NCBI GenBank assembly: GCA_021848825.1 | Contig: JAJZTQ010000011.1 | Span: 1 to 64,000, forward strand | Source: Pseudomonadota bacterium | GTDB lineage: Bacteria > Pseudomonadota > Gammaproteobacteria > Burkholderiales > JABEVD01 | DNA: 64,000 nt | Reading direction: 5' to 3' | Position numbers and translations under genes: made by a program | The notes under the pieces: generated by a model | The model's input: only the letters and a program-made list of their open reading frames with translations | What the model was told of the DNA's origin: nothing | Databases searched by the model: none | Shown here: positions 35,608 through 47,118 of the stretch, one piece after another | How positions within the stretch are numbered: position 1 is the stretch's first letter | Layout of the letters: each line of letters begins with the position of its first letter

Positions 35608-36740
35608 CAGGGCACGGCCATGGCATAAAGCTCACCCTTCCTGGTCTGAACCAGGAACATGTCGCTGTTGAGATAGACCGGGTGGGAAAGGATGGGGCTG
35701 CCGTCCGTCTTGATCCTGGCAACGATCTGGCCATCGCTCCTCCTCAGGAAATGCACCACGCCTCCGGCATCGCCGACGACGACATAGCTTCCCTGGATGT
35801 AGGGCCGGGTAATCCGCCTGCCCTCTAGATCGGACTGCTTCCAGACCGTCGCGCCGCTCGTGCTGTCGAGGCTCAGCACGTCATCCTGATCGTCGCTCAA
35901 GAAGAAGTTGCGCTGACTCACGATCATCCCGGCATAGCTGGAAATGTTCTTGGACCAGATCAGGTCGCCCTTGCTAAAATCGAAGCAGGCCAGCCTCCCC
36001 TGGAATGCGGCGGCGCATACCTGAAGTTCGTCAACCACGGGAAGACTGGTGACATCCGCTATCCTTTCAAGCTCCGTCGTGCCATGCGGCTGGGCCACGG
36101 CCGACTCCCAGTTGACCCCGCCTGTCTTCAGATCAAGCGATACCATCTTGCCGCCGGCAAATCCGGCAAATACGGTTCCCTGAAAAACGACGACACCTGC
36201 ATAACTCCTGACGGAAAGGGCAGGCGTGGTGTACTGGTAAACCCATAGCTGCTTTCCATCCTTTTCATCGAGACCGAAGACTCTGCCGTCTCCAGTTCGC
36301 ACTACCGTAACCCCATCTGCAATCCTCGGCATGCTCAGCAGCTCGCCCTTTACATGATGCTGCCAGAGCGGCTTGCCCGACTCGTCGTAGGCCAGCACAT
36401 CGCCGTTTTCCGCGCAGACGACGATGATGTTGTCGCCGATTCCCACGCCCGCAGAAAGCGCATGCTGGGTATCGATCTTCCAGACCCGCTCGCCCCTCAG
36501 GCTTTCCAGTTTGGACAGCGTGCCATCGTGAGAAGCCGCGAAGACGGAACCATGATCCACGGCAGGAAGCAGCATCGCATCGTCTGCGGAGCCGACGTCG
36601 GCGTGCCAGAGCACCAGCGGCTTGAATGCTTCATGGATGTCATGGAGCTCGGAAAGCGATGCCTTCTTGCCGAAAACGCTCTCGAACGTGGAGCAGGCCG
36701 AAAGCGACGCGAATAGCAGGATGAAGGCGATCTTCCTCAT
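35607..36740 (-). CDS. bamB: BamB, outer-membrane assembly lipoprotein
   Basis: 377 aa, lipoprotein signal [12 protein letters not shown] (Cys at about 16), then PQQ-like blades of an eight-bladed propeller ([40 protein letters not shown]). BamB is an accessory of the BAM complex that inserts beta-barrel proteins. The order yfgM-bamB-der is widely conserved, and the start overlaps the yfgM stop. Confidence 0.95.
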   Translation of the reverse strand: MRKIAFILLFASLSACSTFESVFGKKASLSELHDIHEAFKPLVLWHADVGSADDAMLLPAVDHGSVFAASHDGTLSKLESLRGERVWKIDTQHALSAGVGIGDNIIVVCAENGDVLAYDESGKPLWQHHVKGELLSMPRIADGVTVVRTGDGRVFGLDEKDGKQLWVYQYTTPALSVRSYAGVVVFQGTVFAGFAGGKMVSLDLKTGGVNWESAVAQPHGTTELERIADVTSLPVVDELQVCAAAFQGRLACFDFSKGDLIWSKNISSYAGMIVSQRNFFLSDDQDDVLSLDSTSGATVWKQSDLEGRRITRPYIQGSYVVVGDAGGVVHFLRRSDGQIVARIKTDGSPILSHPVYLNSDMFLVQTRKGELYAMAVP

Positions 36741-37369
36741 TTCCCTCCTCCCGTCGAATCGAGCTTGATGCTGACAAGATCGCGGTAGGGGCTCGCCTTG
36801 TCGATCTTCACGAGCGCAAGAAGATAGGCGCTCCTTGCCTGATCCTTTTTCCCTTCCGCCAGGAAAATGTCTCCCTTCAGGTCGGAATAGAGGCCGTCGA
36901 ACGAATCGCCATGCTTTTCATCGAGTGCTGCAACCGCGTCGCCGTATTTCTTCTGATCGAAAAGCACCCTCGCGAGCCTCAATCTCGCCACATCCTTGAG
37001 TTCAGGCTCCTGGCTGTGGTCGAGCACCCATTGCAGCTGGATTCTGGCGTCATCCATCTCGCCGGAATCGAAGTCCCTGGCCGCAGCGTAGAGGGCAGCC
37101 CTTGCAGCATAGGGCGTCTTCCCGAAATTTTCCATGATGTTCGATGCCGCAAGCCTTATCTTCTTGACGTCCTTTTCATCCTTCATTTTCGTCAATTCGG
37201 CATAAAGCATGGATGCTTTTTCATCCTGCTTGTGCTCATAGCGCTGGTACCCCGCAAATGCGCCCCCGGCAATCGCGGCCACAAGCAGGGCCGCAGCCAG
37301 CTTGTTGCCATGGCGCCTCAGCCAGGCCTTGATGATTTCCAACTGCTGCTGTTCATCCAGATCGTACAT
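36737..37369 (-). CDS. yfgM: YfgM-like ancillary SecYEG/periplasmic chaperone protein
   Basis: 210 aa, UPF0070/TPR_21 family: short cytoplasmic N-terminus (LDEQQQLEIIKAWLRRHGNK), one membrane span (about 22-41, AAALLVAAIAGGAFAGY) and a periplasmic TPR-like helical domain. In E. coli it links the Sec translocon and PpiD; a ppiD gene is present in this window (57223). It lies 7 bp after hisS. Confidence 0.92.
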   Translation of the reverse strand: MYDLDEQQQLEIIKAWLRRHGNKLAAALLVAAIAGGAFAGYQRYEHKQDEKASMLYAELTKMKDEKDVKKIRLAASNIMENFGKTPYAARAALYAAARDFDSGEMDDARIQLQWVLDHSQEPELKDVARLRLARVLFDQKKYGDAVAALDEKHGDSFDGLYSDLKGDIFLAEGKKDQARSAYLLALVKIDKASPYRDLVSIKLDSTGGGK

Positions 37370-37376
37370 TTTTTCC

Positions 37377-38645
37377 TCAATTTGATTGTGAGCGCAGCCA
37401 GGCCACTGCTTCTTCGGGATGCATTCTGAATTGCCCCAATTCTTCCCGCAAGGGCTTCACTGTCAACTGGCGAGATTGCGCCTCTTCATCGCCTATGATG
37501 GCAGAGAATCTTGCGCCGCTCGCGTCCGCCTTTTTCATCTGCGACTTGAAGCTTCCTCCGCCGCAATGGAGGATGACGGAAAAGCCGTTATCCCGCAAAT
37601 ACTCTGCAGCGATCACGGCGAATCCAGAAGCCACCTCTCCCTGATGAACGACGTAAATGTCCGTCCTCTTCGGAGAAATATCCTGATGATCTTCCTGGAT
37701 CAAAGCCAGGATCCGCTCGATGCCGATGGCGAAACCGCAGGCAGGGGTCGGCTTTCCCCCTATCTGCGAAACGAGACCGTCATATCTTCCGCCGGCACAA
37801 ACCGTTCCCTGGGCACCCAGCCTGTCCGTCACCCACTCGAAAACCGTCCTGTTGTAATAATCCAGCCCCCTGACGAGCCTCGGATTGATTTCATAGCCGA
37901 TGCCGAGCTGTTCCAGCACCGCCTTGAGGCCTTCGAAATGGGAGGCGGAATCCGGATCGAGATCATCATACAGCTTCGGCGCATTTTCCACGATCTCGCG
38001 CATCGATGGATTCTTGCTGTCGAGTATCCTCAAGGGATTGCTGTGAAGGCGCCTTTTCGCATCCTCGTCGAGGCTCTCCATGTGCTCCTCGAAATGCCTG
38101 ACGAGCTTTCCCCTGTGTCTCGCGCGGGAAGCCGCATCGCCCAGGGAATTGATTTCCAGCCTGACATCCCTGAGCCCGAGCTTCTTCCAAAGCCTTGCCG
38201 CCATGGCGATCTGTTCGGCATCGACATCAGGCCCCTCGAACCCCAAGGCCTCCACGCCGACCTGATGAAACTGCCGGTAGCGCCCCTTCTGCGGCCGCTC
38301 GTGCCTGAACATCGGGCCCGTGTAGGAAAGGCGCAAGGGCCCCGGATAGAGCAGATTGTGCTGCAATACCGCCCTCACGCAGGAAGCGGTCCCCTCCGGC
38401 CTCAGCGTCAGGCTCTCGCCGTTCAAGTGATCGACGAAGGTGTACATCTCCTTCTCGACAATGTCCGTCACTTCCCCTATGGAGCGCTTGAAAAGCGCAG
38501 TCTGCTCGACGATGGGAAGGCGAATCCTGCGATAGCCGTAGGCATCGAGCCAGTCATTTATCGTCTCTTCGAAATAATCCCACCAATGTCCTTCATCCGG
38601 GAGAATGTCGTTCATTCCCCTGATTGCCTGAATCTTATCGTTCAT
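37377..38645 (-). CDS. hisS: Histidyl-tRNA synthetase
   Basis: 422 aa from ATG 38645 ([20 protein letters not shown]); the track start adds 7 residues inside ispG. Class II motifs are [17 protein letters not shown] (motif 1 area), [16 protein letters not shown] (motif 2), the HisA motif [13 protein letters not shown], and GFAIGIERI (motif 3). It charges tRNA-His. It overlaps the 3' end of ispG by 11 nt, so the two are coupled. Confidence 0.97.
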   Translation of the reverse strand: MNDKIQAIRGMNDILPDEGHWWDYFEETINDWLDAYGYRRIRLPIVEQTALFKRSIGEVTDIVEKEMYTFVDHLNGESLTLRPEGTASCVRAVLQHNLLYPGPLRLSYTGPMFRHERPQKGRYRQFHQVGVEALGFEGPDVDAEQIAMAARLWKKLGLRDVRLEINSLGDAASRARHRGKLVRHFEEHMESLDEDAKRRLHSNPLRILDSKNPSMREIVENAPKLYDDLDPDSASHFEGLKAVLEQLGIGYEINPRLVRGLDYYNRTVFEWVTDRLGAQGTVCAGGRYDGLVSQIGGKPTPACGFAIGIERILALIQEDHQDISPKRTDIYVVHQGEVASGFAVIAAEYLRDNGFSVILHCGGGSFKSQMKKADASGARFSAIIGDEEAQSRQLTVKPLREELGQFRMHPEEAVAWLRSQSN

Positions 38646-39849
38646 TCCCGTACCGCGTTCTGACATAATCGTCTATGATCAACTGGAATTCCTGGGCGAT
38701 GCGCTCGCCCTTCAAAGTCACCGTCTTGACGCCGTCGACATAGACGGGCGCGACGGGATTCTCGCCTGATCCAGGCAGGCTGATCCCGATGTTGGCAAGC
38801 CTGCTTTCCCCGGGACCGTTCACCACGCAGCCCATCACCGCCACACTCATGTTTTCCACGCCCTGGTAGCGGCCCCGCCATTGCGGCATGCTGTCCCTCA
38901 GATAAGCCTGTATGTCGCGCGCCAGCTCCTGGAAAAAGACGCTGGTCGTCCTGCCGCATCCCGGGCAGGCCGTGACCATCGGGGTGAAGGAGCGGAATCC
39001 CATGGTCTGCAATATTTCCTGGGCAACGACGACTTCCTGCCTCCTCTCTCCGCCCGGCTCAGGGGTAAGCGAAATACGGATGGTATCCCCTATGCCAGAT
39101 TGAAGCAGCACGGCGAGCGCAGCAGTGGAGGCGACGATGCCTTTCGACCCCATTCCCGCTTCGGTGAGGCCGAGATGAAGCGGATAATCGCAGCGCTTGG
39201 CAAGATCAGCATAAACCTTGATCAGGTCCTGCACCCCGCTCACCTTGCAGGAAAGGATGATCCTGTCAGGCGGCAGGCCGAGTTCGACAGCGCGCTCCGC
39301 GCTCGTGAGCGCAGAGGCGATGAGCGCTTCCCGCTGAAGCGCTTCCGCTTCCAGCGGTTCTGCAAGCCTGCCGTTTTCGTCCATCATTCTGGCAAGGAGA
39401 TCCGGGTCCAGACTTCCCCAGTTGACGCCTATCCTGACCGGCTTTTCATAACGGCAGGCCATTTCGATCATGGTCGCGAACTGCTCATCCTTTTTTCTTC
39501 CGGCACCGACATTGCCGGGATTGATGCGGTATTTGTCCAAGGCTTTGGCGCAATCCGGGTATTGGGAAAGCAGCTTGTGTCCGTTGAAATGGAAATCTCC
39601 GACCAGCGGCACATTGCATCCCTTGCCGTCGAGCAGATCCCTTATTCTCGCAACCTGGCTCGCCGCCTCCATGGTGTTCACGGTGATGCGGACGATTTCG
39701 GATCCGGCTGCGGCGAGCTCGGCAATCTGATTGGCCGTGGATATTGCATCGGCCGTATCGGTATTCGTCATCGACTGGACGACAATCGGCGCGTCTCCTC
39801 CGACTGCGACATGCCCTACCCACACTTTCCTGCAGTTTCTTCTCGCCAT
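38635..39849 (-). CDS. ispG: IspG, 4-hydroxy-3-methylbut-2-enyl diphosphate synthase
   Basis: 404 aa, non-mevalonate isoprenoid pathway; it reduces ME-cPP to HMBPP using a 4Fe-4S cluster. The N-terminal TIM barrel has [20 protein letters not shown] and RINPGNVG; the C-terminal iron-sulfur part has [12 protein letters not shown] and [11 protein letters not shown]. Length is normal for the two-domain form. It starts 3 bp after the rodZ stop. Confidence 0.97.
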   Translation of the reverse strand: MARRNCRKVWVGHVAVGGDAPIVVQSMTNTDTADAISTANQIAELAAAGSEIVRITVNTMEAASQVARIRDLLDGKGCNVPLVGDFHFNGHKLLSQYPDCAKALDKYRINPGNVGAGRKKDEQFATMIEMACRYEKPVRIGVNWGSLDPDLLARMMDENGRLAEPLEAEALQREALIASALTSAERAVELGLPPDRIILSCKVSGVQDLIKVYADLAKRCDYPLHLGLTEAGMGSKGIVASTAALAVLLQSGIGDTIRISLTPEPGGERRQEVVVAQEILQTMGFRSFTPMVTACPGCGRTTSVFFQELARDIQAYLRDSMPQWRGRYQGVENMSVAVMGCVVNGPGESRLANIGISLPGSGENPVAPVYVDGVKTVTLKGERIAQEFQLIIDDYVRTRYGNER

Positions 39850-39852
39850 GAT

Positions 39853-40647
39853 CTATTTCAGCGTGACATGCGCCACTTCGGCCTTGACGTAAGGGGAAAG
39901 ATCGACAGGCTTGCCTTCATACCGCAGCACGACATGCCTGGCATTGCCTATCGTCATGGAAAATGGCGCCTGCCCGGAAATCGATTGAGTCGACCCCGCA
40001 GGGCTCAACTTCGAAAAAATCAGCTTCCCGCTTCCATCCTTGACCTCGACCCAGGAAGGGGCGTCGAAAGAAAGCACGATCGGAGCGGATATCGAAGCAG
40101 ACGGCGCGGAAAGCGGCAGCGGTGCGGAAAGCGGCAGCGGCGCCGAAGCGGCAGGTGAAGATTCGGGCGCAGCAGCAGGAAGCGGCGCTGAAACGGGCAT
40201 GGGCTCAACAGCTGCCGGCTTCGCCTCGGGTTTCACGGCAGGCGCCTTGACGGGCTTGACAGCAGGTTCCCGATGATTTTCCCTGTACATCTCGAACATC
40301 AGGATGAAAAATGCCGCCAGCACGAAAAGGATCGCGTAGTGAAAACCCGTCTTCTTTTTCCCGGAAGGAAAAGGGATGCCCTCGTCCTCGATAGGCGTGA
40401 TCGATTCCTTGGGCGTGCCGATGTTCTCGAGCAGGCCTGCCGGATCGATCTGAAGCAACTTTGCGTAATTCCTGATGAACCCCCTGACGAAAACGATCCC
40501 CGGAAGCGCATCGTAATCGTCAGCCTCGAGCGCCTCCAACTGGCTTCTCGTCAGCCTCATCTTGCTTGCCACTTCTTCCGTGCTGAGCCCCCTCCTTTCG
40601 CGTTCCAGACGCAGGATGAGGCCGGGGCTTTTCCTTTCATCCGTCAT
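39853..40647 (-). CDS. rodZ: RodZ, MreB-binding cell-shape protein
   Basis: 264 aa: N-terminal HTH (about 8-75; LRLERERRGLSTEEVASKMR) that contacts MreB, a membrane span (about 100-118), an Ala/Pro-rich low-complexity linker (about 130-175) with repeated SAPLP units, and a C-terminal beta domain (PSWVEVKDGSGKLIFSKLSP). RodZ couples MreB to the elongasome. It overlaps pilW by 4 nt in the conserved pilW-rodZ-ispG order. Confidence 0.93.
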   Translation of the reverse strand: MTDERKSPGLILRLERERRGLSTEEVASKMRLTRSQLEALEADDYDALPGIVFVRGFIRNYAKLLQIDPAGLLENIGTPKESITPIEDEGIPFPSGKKKTGFHYAILFVLAAFFILMFEMYRENHREPAVKPVKAPAVKPEAKPAAVEPMPVSAPLPAAAPESSPAASAPLPLSAPLPLSAPSASISAPIVLSFDAPSWVEVKDGSGKLIFSKLSPAGSTQSISGQAPFSMTIGNARHVVLRYEGKPVDLSPYVKAEVAHVTLK

Positions 40648-41390
40648 TGGAATTTTCCGTCGTTGAGTTGCTGCGCTTCTCTCGACTCGGGAAAACGATG
40701 CTTCAACTGGGTTTCGTAATCCGATTCAAGATCCGATCCGCCGAGCGCATGTTCAATCCTGACGCCCAGCCAAAGGCTCTCGGCGGTGGGTTCGCCCATC
40801 AGCATGTACCTCGAAAGATAGCGGCGCGCCAGACCGTACTGTTTTTCTCCGAAATAGATTCTCGCCAAACCGAGATTGGCTTGCGGAATGCTGGGCTGGA
40901 TCTGAAGGGCATCGCGGTAGTATTTTTCGGCGTTCGATTGCTCTCCCATCTTTTCCGAGCAGATTCCCGCATTGAGGTAAGCCTTCTCGGGGGTCGAATA
41001 GAGGGGGTTCGCGACCGCGGTCAGGAAATGCCGGATGGACTGGACCTCGCGATGGGTCTGACAAAGGAACCAGCCGTAATTGTTGTTGATGTCGGAATCC
41101 TTGGGGCTCAGACTGTATGCATGTTCGAAATTCTGCCCGGCCTCATCGTCCTCCTTCAGCGTCATGTAGACCAGGCCGAGCACATTGTAAGCCTGGGCGT
41201 AGGTCGGATCGGCCTTCACCGCATCCTTCAGCTCCTGGATCGCCACCGCATACTGCCCCCTGCCATAGTAGCCTGCCCCGAGTTCGGTATGCACCGAGGC
41301 GCTGTTCCTAGCATCTTTTGCAGTATCGAGCTGGGCTGGCTGTGAAGCGCATCCCGCCAACAGCAGAAAAAGCACGATCAGTTTTCTCAT
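40644..41390 (-). CDS. pilW: PilW (PilF), type IV pilus biogenesis lipoprotein
   Basis: 248 aa with lipobox [10 protein letters not shown] (Cys at about 14) and six TPR-like repeats ([60 protein letters not shown]). The protein helps the PilQ secretin insert and multimerise in the outer membrane. It lies between rlmN and rodZ, overlapping both neighbours, as in other beta- and gammaproteobacteria. Confidence 0.94.
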   Translation of the reverse strand: MRKLIVLFLLLAGCASQPAQLDTAKDARNSASVHTELGAGYYGRGQYAVAIQELKDAVKADPTYAQAYNVLGLVYMTLKEDDEAGQNFEHAYSLSPKDSDINNNYGWFLCQTHREVQSIRHFLTAVANPLYSTPEKAYLNAGICSEKMGEQSNAEKYYRDALQIQPSIPQANLGLARIYFGEKQYGLARRYLSRYMLMGEPTAESLWLGVRIEHALGGSDLESDYETQLKHRFPESREAQQLNDGKFQ

Positions 41391-42457
41391 GCCGCTTCCC
41401 TGCTCCTTTTCGTCCTGTCATGCACCTTGCCCGCGAGCTGGCCGCATGCCGCATCGATATCGTCCCCTCTCGTCCTCCTAGTCGTAACGATGAGGCCCGC
41501 ATCCGTCAAGACCGCCTTGAAAGCCGCAATGGCTTCGTTCTTCGAACGGCCGTAGCCGGAATCGGGAAAGGGATTGAAGGGAATGAGATTGAACTTGCAC
41601 GGCACCTCCTTCACCAGCTTCACGAGCTCCCTGGCATGAGCAATCGTGTCGTTCACCCCGTCGAGCATCACATACTCGAAAGTGATGAAATCCCTTGGCG
41701 CGTGCTCGACATAACGGTTGCATGCCGCCATCAGCTCCTTGAGCGGATATTTCCTGTTGAGGGGCACGAGCACATCGCGCAATGCGTCGTTGGGTGCATG
41801 GAGGGATACGGCAAGCGCCACCGGACAGCGCTCGGCCAGCCTGTCCATGGCCGGGATCACGCCGGACGTGCTGACGGTCACTCGCCTGCGCGAGAGACCA
41901 TATGCAGAATCGTCGAGCATCAGATTGAGCGCAGTCACCAGATTCTCGAAATTGAGCAGGGGTTCGCCCATGCCCATCATGACGACGTTGCTGATGATGC
42001 GCTCCCCGCCAGGCTCACGCCCGAGCGCCCGATTCGCCCACCAAAGCTGGCCGATGATTTCGGCAGCGGAAAGGTTGCGGTTGAATCCCTGCCTGCCCGT
42101 CGAACAGAAGCTGCATTCCAGCGCACATCCGACCTGACTCGATATGCAAAGGGTGCCCCGCCCTGATTCGGGAATGAACACGGTTTCCACCGCATTGCCC
42201 TCTCCCACGGACAGCAGCCATTTCCTTGTCCCGTCGGTTGCATCGAGTTCCCTGACGAGGCTGGGCACCCTGATCTCTGCCCTTTCCCTGAGCTTTTCCC
42301 GGAGGCTTTTGGCGAGATCGCTCATGTTCGAGAAATCATTTTCGCCGAAATGATGCATCCACCTCATCAGCTGCCTGGCGCGAAAAGGCTTCTCGCCGAT
42401 TTCCGAAAAAAATCCGGCGAGCTTGCCAGCATCGAGATCAAGCAGGTTTACCGTCAT
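41387..42457 (-). CDS. rlmN: RlmN, rRNA/tRNA adenine-C2 methyltransferase
   Basis: 356 aa from ATG 42457, which overlaps the ndk stop as TGATG. Radical SAM motif [11 protein letters not shown], the GEPL region ([20 protein letters not shown]) and the C-terminal cysteine (DAACGQL) are present. It methylates A2503 of 23S rRNA and A37 of some tRNAs. It is the second gene of the ndk-rlmN-pilW-rodZ-ispG-hisS operon. Confidence 0.97.
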   Translation of the reverse strand: MTVNLLDLDAGKLAGFFSEIGEKPFRARQLMRWMHHFGENDFSNMSDLAKSLREKLRERAEIRVPSLVRELDATDGTRKWLLSVGEGNAVETVFIPESGRGTLCISSQVGCALECSFCSTGRQGFNRNLSAAEIIGQLWWANRALGREPGGERIISNVVMMGMGEPLLNFENLVTALNLMLDDSAYGLSRRRVTVSTSGVIPAMDRLAERCPVALAVSLHAPNDALRDVLVPLNRKYPLKELMAACNRYVEHAPRDFITFEYVMLDGVNDTIAHARELVKLVKEVPCKFNLIPFNPFPDSGYGRSKNEAIAAFKAVLTDAGLIVTTRRTRGDDIDAACGQLAGKVHDRTKRSREAA

Positions 42458-42882
42458 CAACGGGTATATACATCCAGTGCTGGAAAGAAATAGGCGATTT
42501 CAGTCGCAGCCGTGTCCGGACCATCCGATCCGTGAACCGCATTGGCATCGATGCTTTCCGCGAAATCAGCGCGTATCGTGCCTTTGTCGGCTTTCTTCGG
42601 GTCGGTTGCGCCCATCAGGTTGCGGTTCTGCGAAATGGCGTTCTCGCCTTCGAGCACCATAATCATGACCGGACCGGAAATCATGAATTTCACGAGATCG
42701 TTGAAGAAAGGGCGCTCACGATGCACGGCATAGAACCCTTCCGCTTCCTTCTGGGAAAGCAGCTTCATGCGCGCCGCCGCGATCCTGAGGCCATTGTCTT
42801 CGAAACGGGAAATGATCTTTCCGATGACATTCTTAGCCACGGCATCCGGCTTGATGATGGAAAGGGTGCGTTCGACAGCCAT
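42457..42882 (-). CDS. ndk: Nucleoside diphosphate kinase
   Basis: 141 aa from ATG 42882 ([20 protein letters not shown]). The catalytic histidine lies in [33 protein letters not shown] is the nucleotide-binding region. It equilibrates nucleoside triphosphate pools by phosphohistidine transfer from ATP. Length matches the bacterial family (about 141-143). Confidence 0.98.
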   Translation of the reverse strand: MAVERTLSIIKPDAVAKNVIGKIISRFEDNGLRIAAARMKLLSQKEAEGFYAVHRERPFFNDLVKFMISGPVMIMVLEGENAISQNRNLMGATDPKKADKGTIRADFAESIDANAVHGSDGPDTAATEIAYFFPALDVYTR

Positions 42883-42951
42883 GCGTTTCTCCAAATATAG
42901 TCAAGAAATCCGATATTTTATCAGGGATTGCGGGCAATGTCGCATTCAGGA

Positions 42952-44259
42952 TCAAATCGGTGCCCACCTTGGGAGAAGTCCCGGTTTTCCGGGCACAGCC
43001 CGATAATCCGGATCCGTCCCCAATCCGGGCACCCAGACAAGCCGGTCGCGGCAATAGAGAAGCGGAATTCTTTCCCTTTGCCAGGGCGGCACGCCTTTTT
43101 CCTGGAAAGCATGCTTGAGGCGCTTGGTCGGACGTTGCGCATGGAAACGGAAATGTTCCCCGCCGCACCTTCCCCTGACATTGACCTCGAAAAGCTTTTC
43201 CGGATCCAGCCCTTCCTCGCCTTTTTCGAAATGAAGGATGCCGCCGAGCTCGGGAATGGCCATCGATGATTCACCCGCCCAGCTCTTTCTGAAGTCGACT
43301 GAAACGGGAAGCGCCTTAACGACATGAACGAAGCCCCGGTAGCACCTGATCTCGCAGCCGTCATGCGCAACGCATGCGCTTTTCGAGGCAAGCTGCTTCA
43401 GCATTTCCGCAAGACGCCTGCTGGAAGGCATTCTCAGTCCTTTCAAGGCGAGATAATGCCGAAGCAGATTCCCTGCTCTCGAAGCGGAAAGCCGATCGAG
43501 AACCGAGAGATCGAGACAGCCCTCCCTTATCGCCCCGGATGCATCGATTTTTGCGAGTTCATCGAGAAGTCTCGCGCTTTCAGCAAAATGAAGCGCCGAT
43601 CGGGAGACCGTTTCCCTGAATGCCGGAAACCGCTTCTCGATCACCGGAAAGAGCATGTGACGGACATAATTCCTGTCGTAGGCGGGATCTGCATTGCTCT
43701 CGTCCTCTATCCATTCAAGCCTTTTTTCCAGCGCATAATTTTCTAATTCTTTCCTGGAGAGCGAAAGGAAAGGCCTAAGGAGAATCTTGTCCCCGAAAGG
43801 CATGCGCTCGCCCATTGCCGCAAGGCCGTCCGGCCCCGCCCCCCTGAAAAGCTGAAGCATGACGGTTTCGGCCTGGTCGTCCAGATGATGGGCGAGCGCG
43901 ATATGGTCGGCCTCAAGCCTTTCGAAAACCGCATATCTTGCCATGCGCGCAGCCGCCTCGATTCCCGAAGACAGATAGGGAAAAATGTCCACTTCCTCGA
44001 TCAGGATGGGAACATCGAGCATCCTGCACTGATTTTCGCAAAATCCGACCCAGCTTTCCGCGTTCCTGCTGAGTTTGTGATTGACATGCACGCAAGCAAG
44101 CGAGAAACCGATTGCCGATTCGAGATTCTTCAGGACATGAAGAAGAACGATGGAGTCCAGCCCGCCGCTCAGGCCGAGGAGGACGCGGCTTCCCTTTGCA
44201 AGGAGCCCCCGTGCGGCTACGACGGAATCAGGAGAGCGCGACTTCCTTGAATTTCCCAT
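42952..44259 (-). CDS. tilS: TilS, tRNA-Ile lysidine synthase
   Basis: 435 aa with the PP-loop [15 protein letters not shown] (about 28-42), [13 protein letters not shown], and substrate-binding [20 protein letters not shown]. The C-terminal domains are intact. It modifies C34 of tRNA-Ile(CAU) to lysidine, so AUA is read as Ile. The ATG chosen lies 32 nt inside accA in another frame; no better start is seen downstream, so the overlap is probably real. Confidence 0.95.
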   Translation of the reverse strand: MGNSRKSRSPDSVVAARGLLAKGSRVLLGLSGGLDSIVLLHVLKNLESAIGFSLACVHVNHKLSRNAESWVGFCENQCRMLDVPILIEEVDIFPYLSSGIEAAARMARYAVFERLEADHIALAHHLDDQAETVMLQLFRGAGPDGLAAMGERMPFGDKILLRPFLSLSRKELENYALEKRLEWIEDESNADPAYDRNYVRHMLFPVIEKRFPAFRETVSRSALHFAESARLLDELAKIDASGAIREGCLDLSVLDRLSASRAGNLLRHYLALKGLRMPSSRRLAEMLKQLASKSACVAHDGCEIRCYRGFVHVVKALPVSVDFRKSWAGESSMAIPELGGILHFEKGEEGLDPEKLFEVNVRGRCGGEHFRFHAQRPTKRLKHAFQEKGVPPWQRERIPLLYCRDRLVWVPGLGTDPDYRAVPGKPGLLPRWAPI

Positions 44260-45196
44260 AACCCATCAGGCGCTCGTATCTTTCCTTCAGCAAGATGTCG
44301 ATCGCCTTCGACTGCGCCTGGCTCAATGCATCCCTCAACGCGGACTTGAGCGTTTTCATCATCGCATCGTAGTCGCGATGCGCCCCGCCGAGCGGTTCGG
44401 GGATGATCTTGTCGACGAGCCCCAGCGTTTTGAGCCTCGTCGCCGTGATGCCGAGCGTTTCGGCCGCCTCGGCAGCCTTCTCGGCGCTTTTCCACAGGAT
44501 GGATGCGCAACCTTCAGGGGAAATCACGGAATAGGTCGAATACTGGAGCATCAGCAGCGCATCGCCTACGGCGATGGCCAGCGCGCCCCCCGATCCGCCT
44601 TCCCCTATCACCGTGCAGATCACGGGCACCTTGAGCTCCGCCATGACGTAAAGATTTCTCCCTATCGCCTCCGACTGGCCGCGCTCCTCTGCACCTATCC
44701 CCGGATAGGCGCCTGGCGTGTCGATGAAGGTGAAGATGGGAAGATTGAATTTTTCGGCAAGCTTCATCAGCCTCAGCGCCTTCCTGTAGCCTTCCGGGCG
44801 GGGCATGCCGAAATTGCGATAGATCTTTTCCTTGGTATCCCTTCCCTTCTGATGGCCGATCACCATGACCGATTGGCCGTTGAATCTCGCCACCCCGCCC
44901 ACGATCGCATGATCGTCGGCGAAAGCGCGGTCTCCGTGAAGCTCCTCGAAGTCAGTGAAGAGATGCTGGATGTAATCGAGGGCATAGGGTCGCTGTGGAT
45001 GCCTTGCGACCTGTGAAATCTGCCAGGCATTGAGCTTCGAGTAGATTTCCTTCGTCAGCCCGAGATTCTTTTTCTGAAGGCGGTCAATTTCCTCTGAAAT
45101 ATCGACTGCGGATTCGTCCTGAACAAAACGCAGCTCCTCTATCTTGGCTTCAAGTTCTGCAATCGGTTGTTCGAAGTCGAGGAAGGTGATTTTCAT
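44228..45196 (-). CDS. accA: Acetyl-CoA carboxylase carboxyltransferase subunit alpha
   Basis: 322 aa from ATG 45196 ([20 protein letters not shown]). The crotonase-like carboxyltransferase core has [20 protein letters not shown] and [20 protein letters not shown]. With AccD it transfers carboxyl from biotin to acetyl-CoA to make malonyl-CoA. Length matches the family (about 320). It sits just upstream of tilS. Confidence 0.97.
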   Translation of the reverse strand: MKITFLDFEQPIAELEAKIEELRFVQDESAVDISEEIDRLQKKNLGLTKEIYSKLNAWQISQVARHPQRPYALDYIQHLFTDFEELHGDRAFADDHAIVGGVARFNGQSVMVIGHQKGRDTKEKIYRNFGMPRPEGYRKALRLMKLAEKFNLPIFTFIDTPGAYPGIGAEERGQSEAIGRNLYVMAELKVPVICTVIGEGGSGGALAIAVGDALLMLQYSTYSVISPEGCASILWKSAEKAAEAAETLGITATRLKTLGLVDKIIPEPLGGAHRDYDAMMKTLKSALRDALSQAQSKAIDILLKERYERLMGYGKFKEVALS

Positions 45197-45256
45197 AAGC
45201 AAGGTTTGAATGAAATGGCGTAATCATACCCGATTTTCATGCCAATTTCTTATAAA

Positions 45257-45937
45257 TCAGGTCAACTTCCAGACACACGACCCCTTGCTCGCCTTGTCTA
45301 TTTCTTCAAGCTGCGCAGCATGGGCCGCGAGCTCGTCCGCATCCGCGCGATGAACGATGAGGCGCCGTTCGAACATGCCGATGTCGTCCGGAGCAGCGTC
45401 CTCGAGTTCCATTGCCAGGCTTTCCTGCCCTCTCGTCATGGCGAGATACACTTCGGCCAGCAATTCCGCATCGAGAAGCGCGCCATGCAGGGTTCTCTTG
45501 GCATTGTTGACGGCGTATCTTTCGCAAAGCGCATCGAGATTGTTGCGTTTGCCAGGATGGCGCTCCTTCGCCATCACCAGGGTATCGATGTAAGTGCAGT
45601 AGCTCGTCATGCCGGGCAGACTCATCAATCCCAGTTCGGCGTCCAGAAAGGAAAGATCGAACGGCGCATTGTGGATGACGAGTTCGGCACCTTCCACGAA
45701 ATCCAGGAATTCGGCGGCTATGTCCCTGAATTTCGGCTTGTCTTCAAGAAACGCAAGGCTCAATCCGTGGATTTCCTGGGCCTTTTCGTCGATCTCCCGC
45801 TCGGGATTGAGATAGCGGTGAAAACGCTTGCCCGTCAGCCTTCTGTTCTGCATTTCAACGGCTGCAAGCTCGATCACCCTGTGGCCGAGCTTCGGGTCGA
45901 GCCCGGTCGTTTCAGTATCGAGCACGATCTGTCTCAT
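45257..45937 (-). CDS. dnaQ: DNA polymerase III epsilon subunit (proofreading exonuclease)
   Basis: 226 aa from ATG 45937 ([20 protein letters not shown]); the 61 extra track residues overlap rnhA. DEDDh exonuclease residues are in [21 protein letters not shown] and [17 protein letters not shown]. The C-terminus is the polymerase-alpha binding tail. The rnhA-dnaQ pairing with 4-nt overlap is common in proteobacteria. Confidence 0.97.
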   Translation of the reverse strand: MRQIVLDTETTGLDPKLGHRVIELAAVEMQNRRLTGKRFHRYLNPEREIDEKAQEIHGLSLAFLEDKPKFRDIAAEFLDFVEGAELVIHNAPFDLSFLDAELGLMSLPGMTSYCTYIDTLVMAKERHPGKRNNLDALCERYAVNNAKRTLHGALLDAELLAEVYLAMTRGQESLAMELEDAAPDDIGMFERRLIVHRADADELAAHAAQLEEIDKASKGSCVWKLT

Positions 45938-46386
45938 TTCATCCCTTTCTCGATCACGCTCTGAACGCCCAGGTTTGCGAGTCTGTCCGCGGTCTCGTTG
46001 CCCTCGTGGCCGCTGTGTCCCTTGACCCACAGCCATTCTATCTCGTGCCTGGCGACGAGCTCGTCGAGCTCCCGCCAGAGATCGACATTCTTGACAAGCT
46101 GGTTGGCAGCCGTTTTCCATCCCCGCCGCTTCCAGTCGTGAATCCAGCTAGTGATGCCCTGCTGCACATATCTGGAATCGGTATGGACCCTTACCCTGGC
46201 CTGACGCTTCAAGGCTTCCAGCGCCCTGATCACCGCCATCAGTTCCATTCGATTGTTGGTGGTGTCCCTCTCTCCGCCGAAAAGCTCCTTGCGGTGTATT
46301 CCATGGCGAAGAAGCGCGCCCCATCCGCCTATGCCCGGGTTGCCCTTGCATGCGCCATCCGTAAATATTTCAACTTGTTCCGTCAT
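45934..46386 (-). CDS. rnhA: Ribonuclease HI
   Basis: 150 aa from ATG 46386 ([20 protein letters not shown]). The catalytic carboxylates are D in [12 protein letters not shown] in [10 protein letters not shown] in HTDSRYVQ and D in NETADRLAN. It cleaves RNA in RNA-DNA hybrids. It overlaps the preceding methyltransferase by 17 nt and dnaQ by 4 nt. Confidence 0.97.
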   Translation of the reverse strand: MTEQVEIFTDGACKGNPGIGGWGALLRHGIHRKELFGGERDTTNNRMELMAVIRALEALKRQARVRVHTDSRYVQQGITSWIHDWKRRGWKTAANQLVKNVDLWRELDELVARHEIEWLWVKGHSGHEGNETADRLANLGVQSVIEKGMK

Positions 46387-47083
46387 TCGTTTTCCTGCAC
46401 GGCGGTTTATTGTATTCCCTGACAGCGAGGGGGTTCGCAGCCAGCCCATTCCAGCTCGGCATGATGATCCGCATGCCCCTGACTCGCTTGATTGCAACAA
46501 GGCAGTATACCCCGCCCGATACCGGCCACCATCTATCCCCGGCCTTTTCCATGAAAGAAAAGCGGTTGAGCCATTTTTCCTGATCGAAAGGCGGGATGTA
46601 GCAGCAGAGCTTGCCTGCAGCCACCTCGAATCCAAGCAGCGCGAGCCAGTCCTTCAGCCGGGCAAGCGAAATGAAGTCGCCATGCCAGGGCGCGGAAGCG
46701 GAGCGCGATGCAAGGCGCCTCAAGCCCCAAAGACTGAAAGGATTGAATCCGCTCAGCATGATCCTGCCTTCCGGACGCATCACGCGACTCACTTCCCGCA
46801 ATATCTGGTGAGGATTGCCGCTGAATTCGAGAAGATGGGGCAGCACTGCAAGATCGATGCTGCAGGAATCGAAAGGCAGATTGAAGAAATCCAGCGCGAC
46901 ATCCACATCGCTTCGGAGCTTGAGCTGCATTCTGCTCGCTCTCAGGAAGTCGAGGCTTCCCAGCCCGAGCTGGAGGGCATGATAGCCAAAAACATCCCCC
47001 ACGCTCTGGTCGAACCATGCATATTCCCGCTCGAGGAGGTATTGCCCGGCGGGCGTTTCAAGCCAGTGTTCGAGTCCTGTCAT
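46370..47083 (-). CDS. Class I SAM-dependent methyltransferase
   Basis: 237 aa of the type 11 methyltransferase kind commonly found between rnhA and gloB in betaproteobacteria. [20 protein letters not shown] and [20 protein letters not shown] are the post-motif II/III part; motif I is degenerate ([17 protein letters not shown]), as is usual in this subgroup. The substrate is unknown. It is divergent from gloB, with 35 bp between the starts. Confidence 0.85.
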   Translation of the reverse strand: MTGLEHWLETPAGQYLLEREYAWFDQSVGDVFGYHALQLGLGSLDFLRASRMQLKLRSDVDVALDFFNLPFDSCSIDLAVLPHLLEFSGNPHQILREVSRVMRPEGRIMLSGFNPFSLWGLRRLASRSASAPWHGDFISLARLKDWLALLGFEVAAGKLCCYIPPFDQEKWLNRFSFMEKAGDRWWPVSGGVYCLVAIKRVRGMRIIMPSWNGLAANPLAVREYNKPPCRKTNDGTS

Positions 47084-47087
47084 AAGC

Positions 47088-47093
47088 TATAAT
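47088..47093 (+). promoter_or_regulatory. Probable -10 element of gloB
   Basis: A perfect TATAAT lies 25 bp before the gloB ATG, inside the short divergent gap. No good -35 is found at 16-18 bp upstream, so this is a -10 match only. Confidence 0.35.
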
Positions 47094-47118
47094 TTCGATT
47101 TGAACCGGGATTCCCGTC

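Noticed and set aside
37419-38663. 414-aa plus-strand ORF
   Set aside because: Antisense shadow of hisS.
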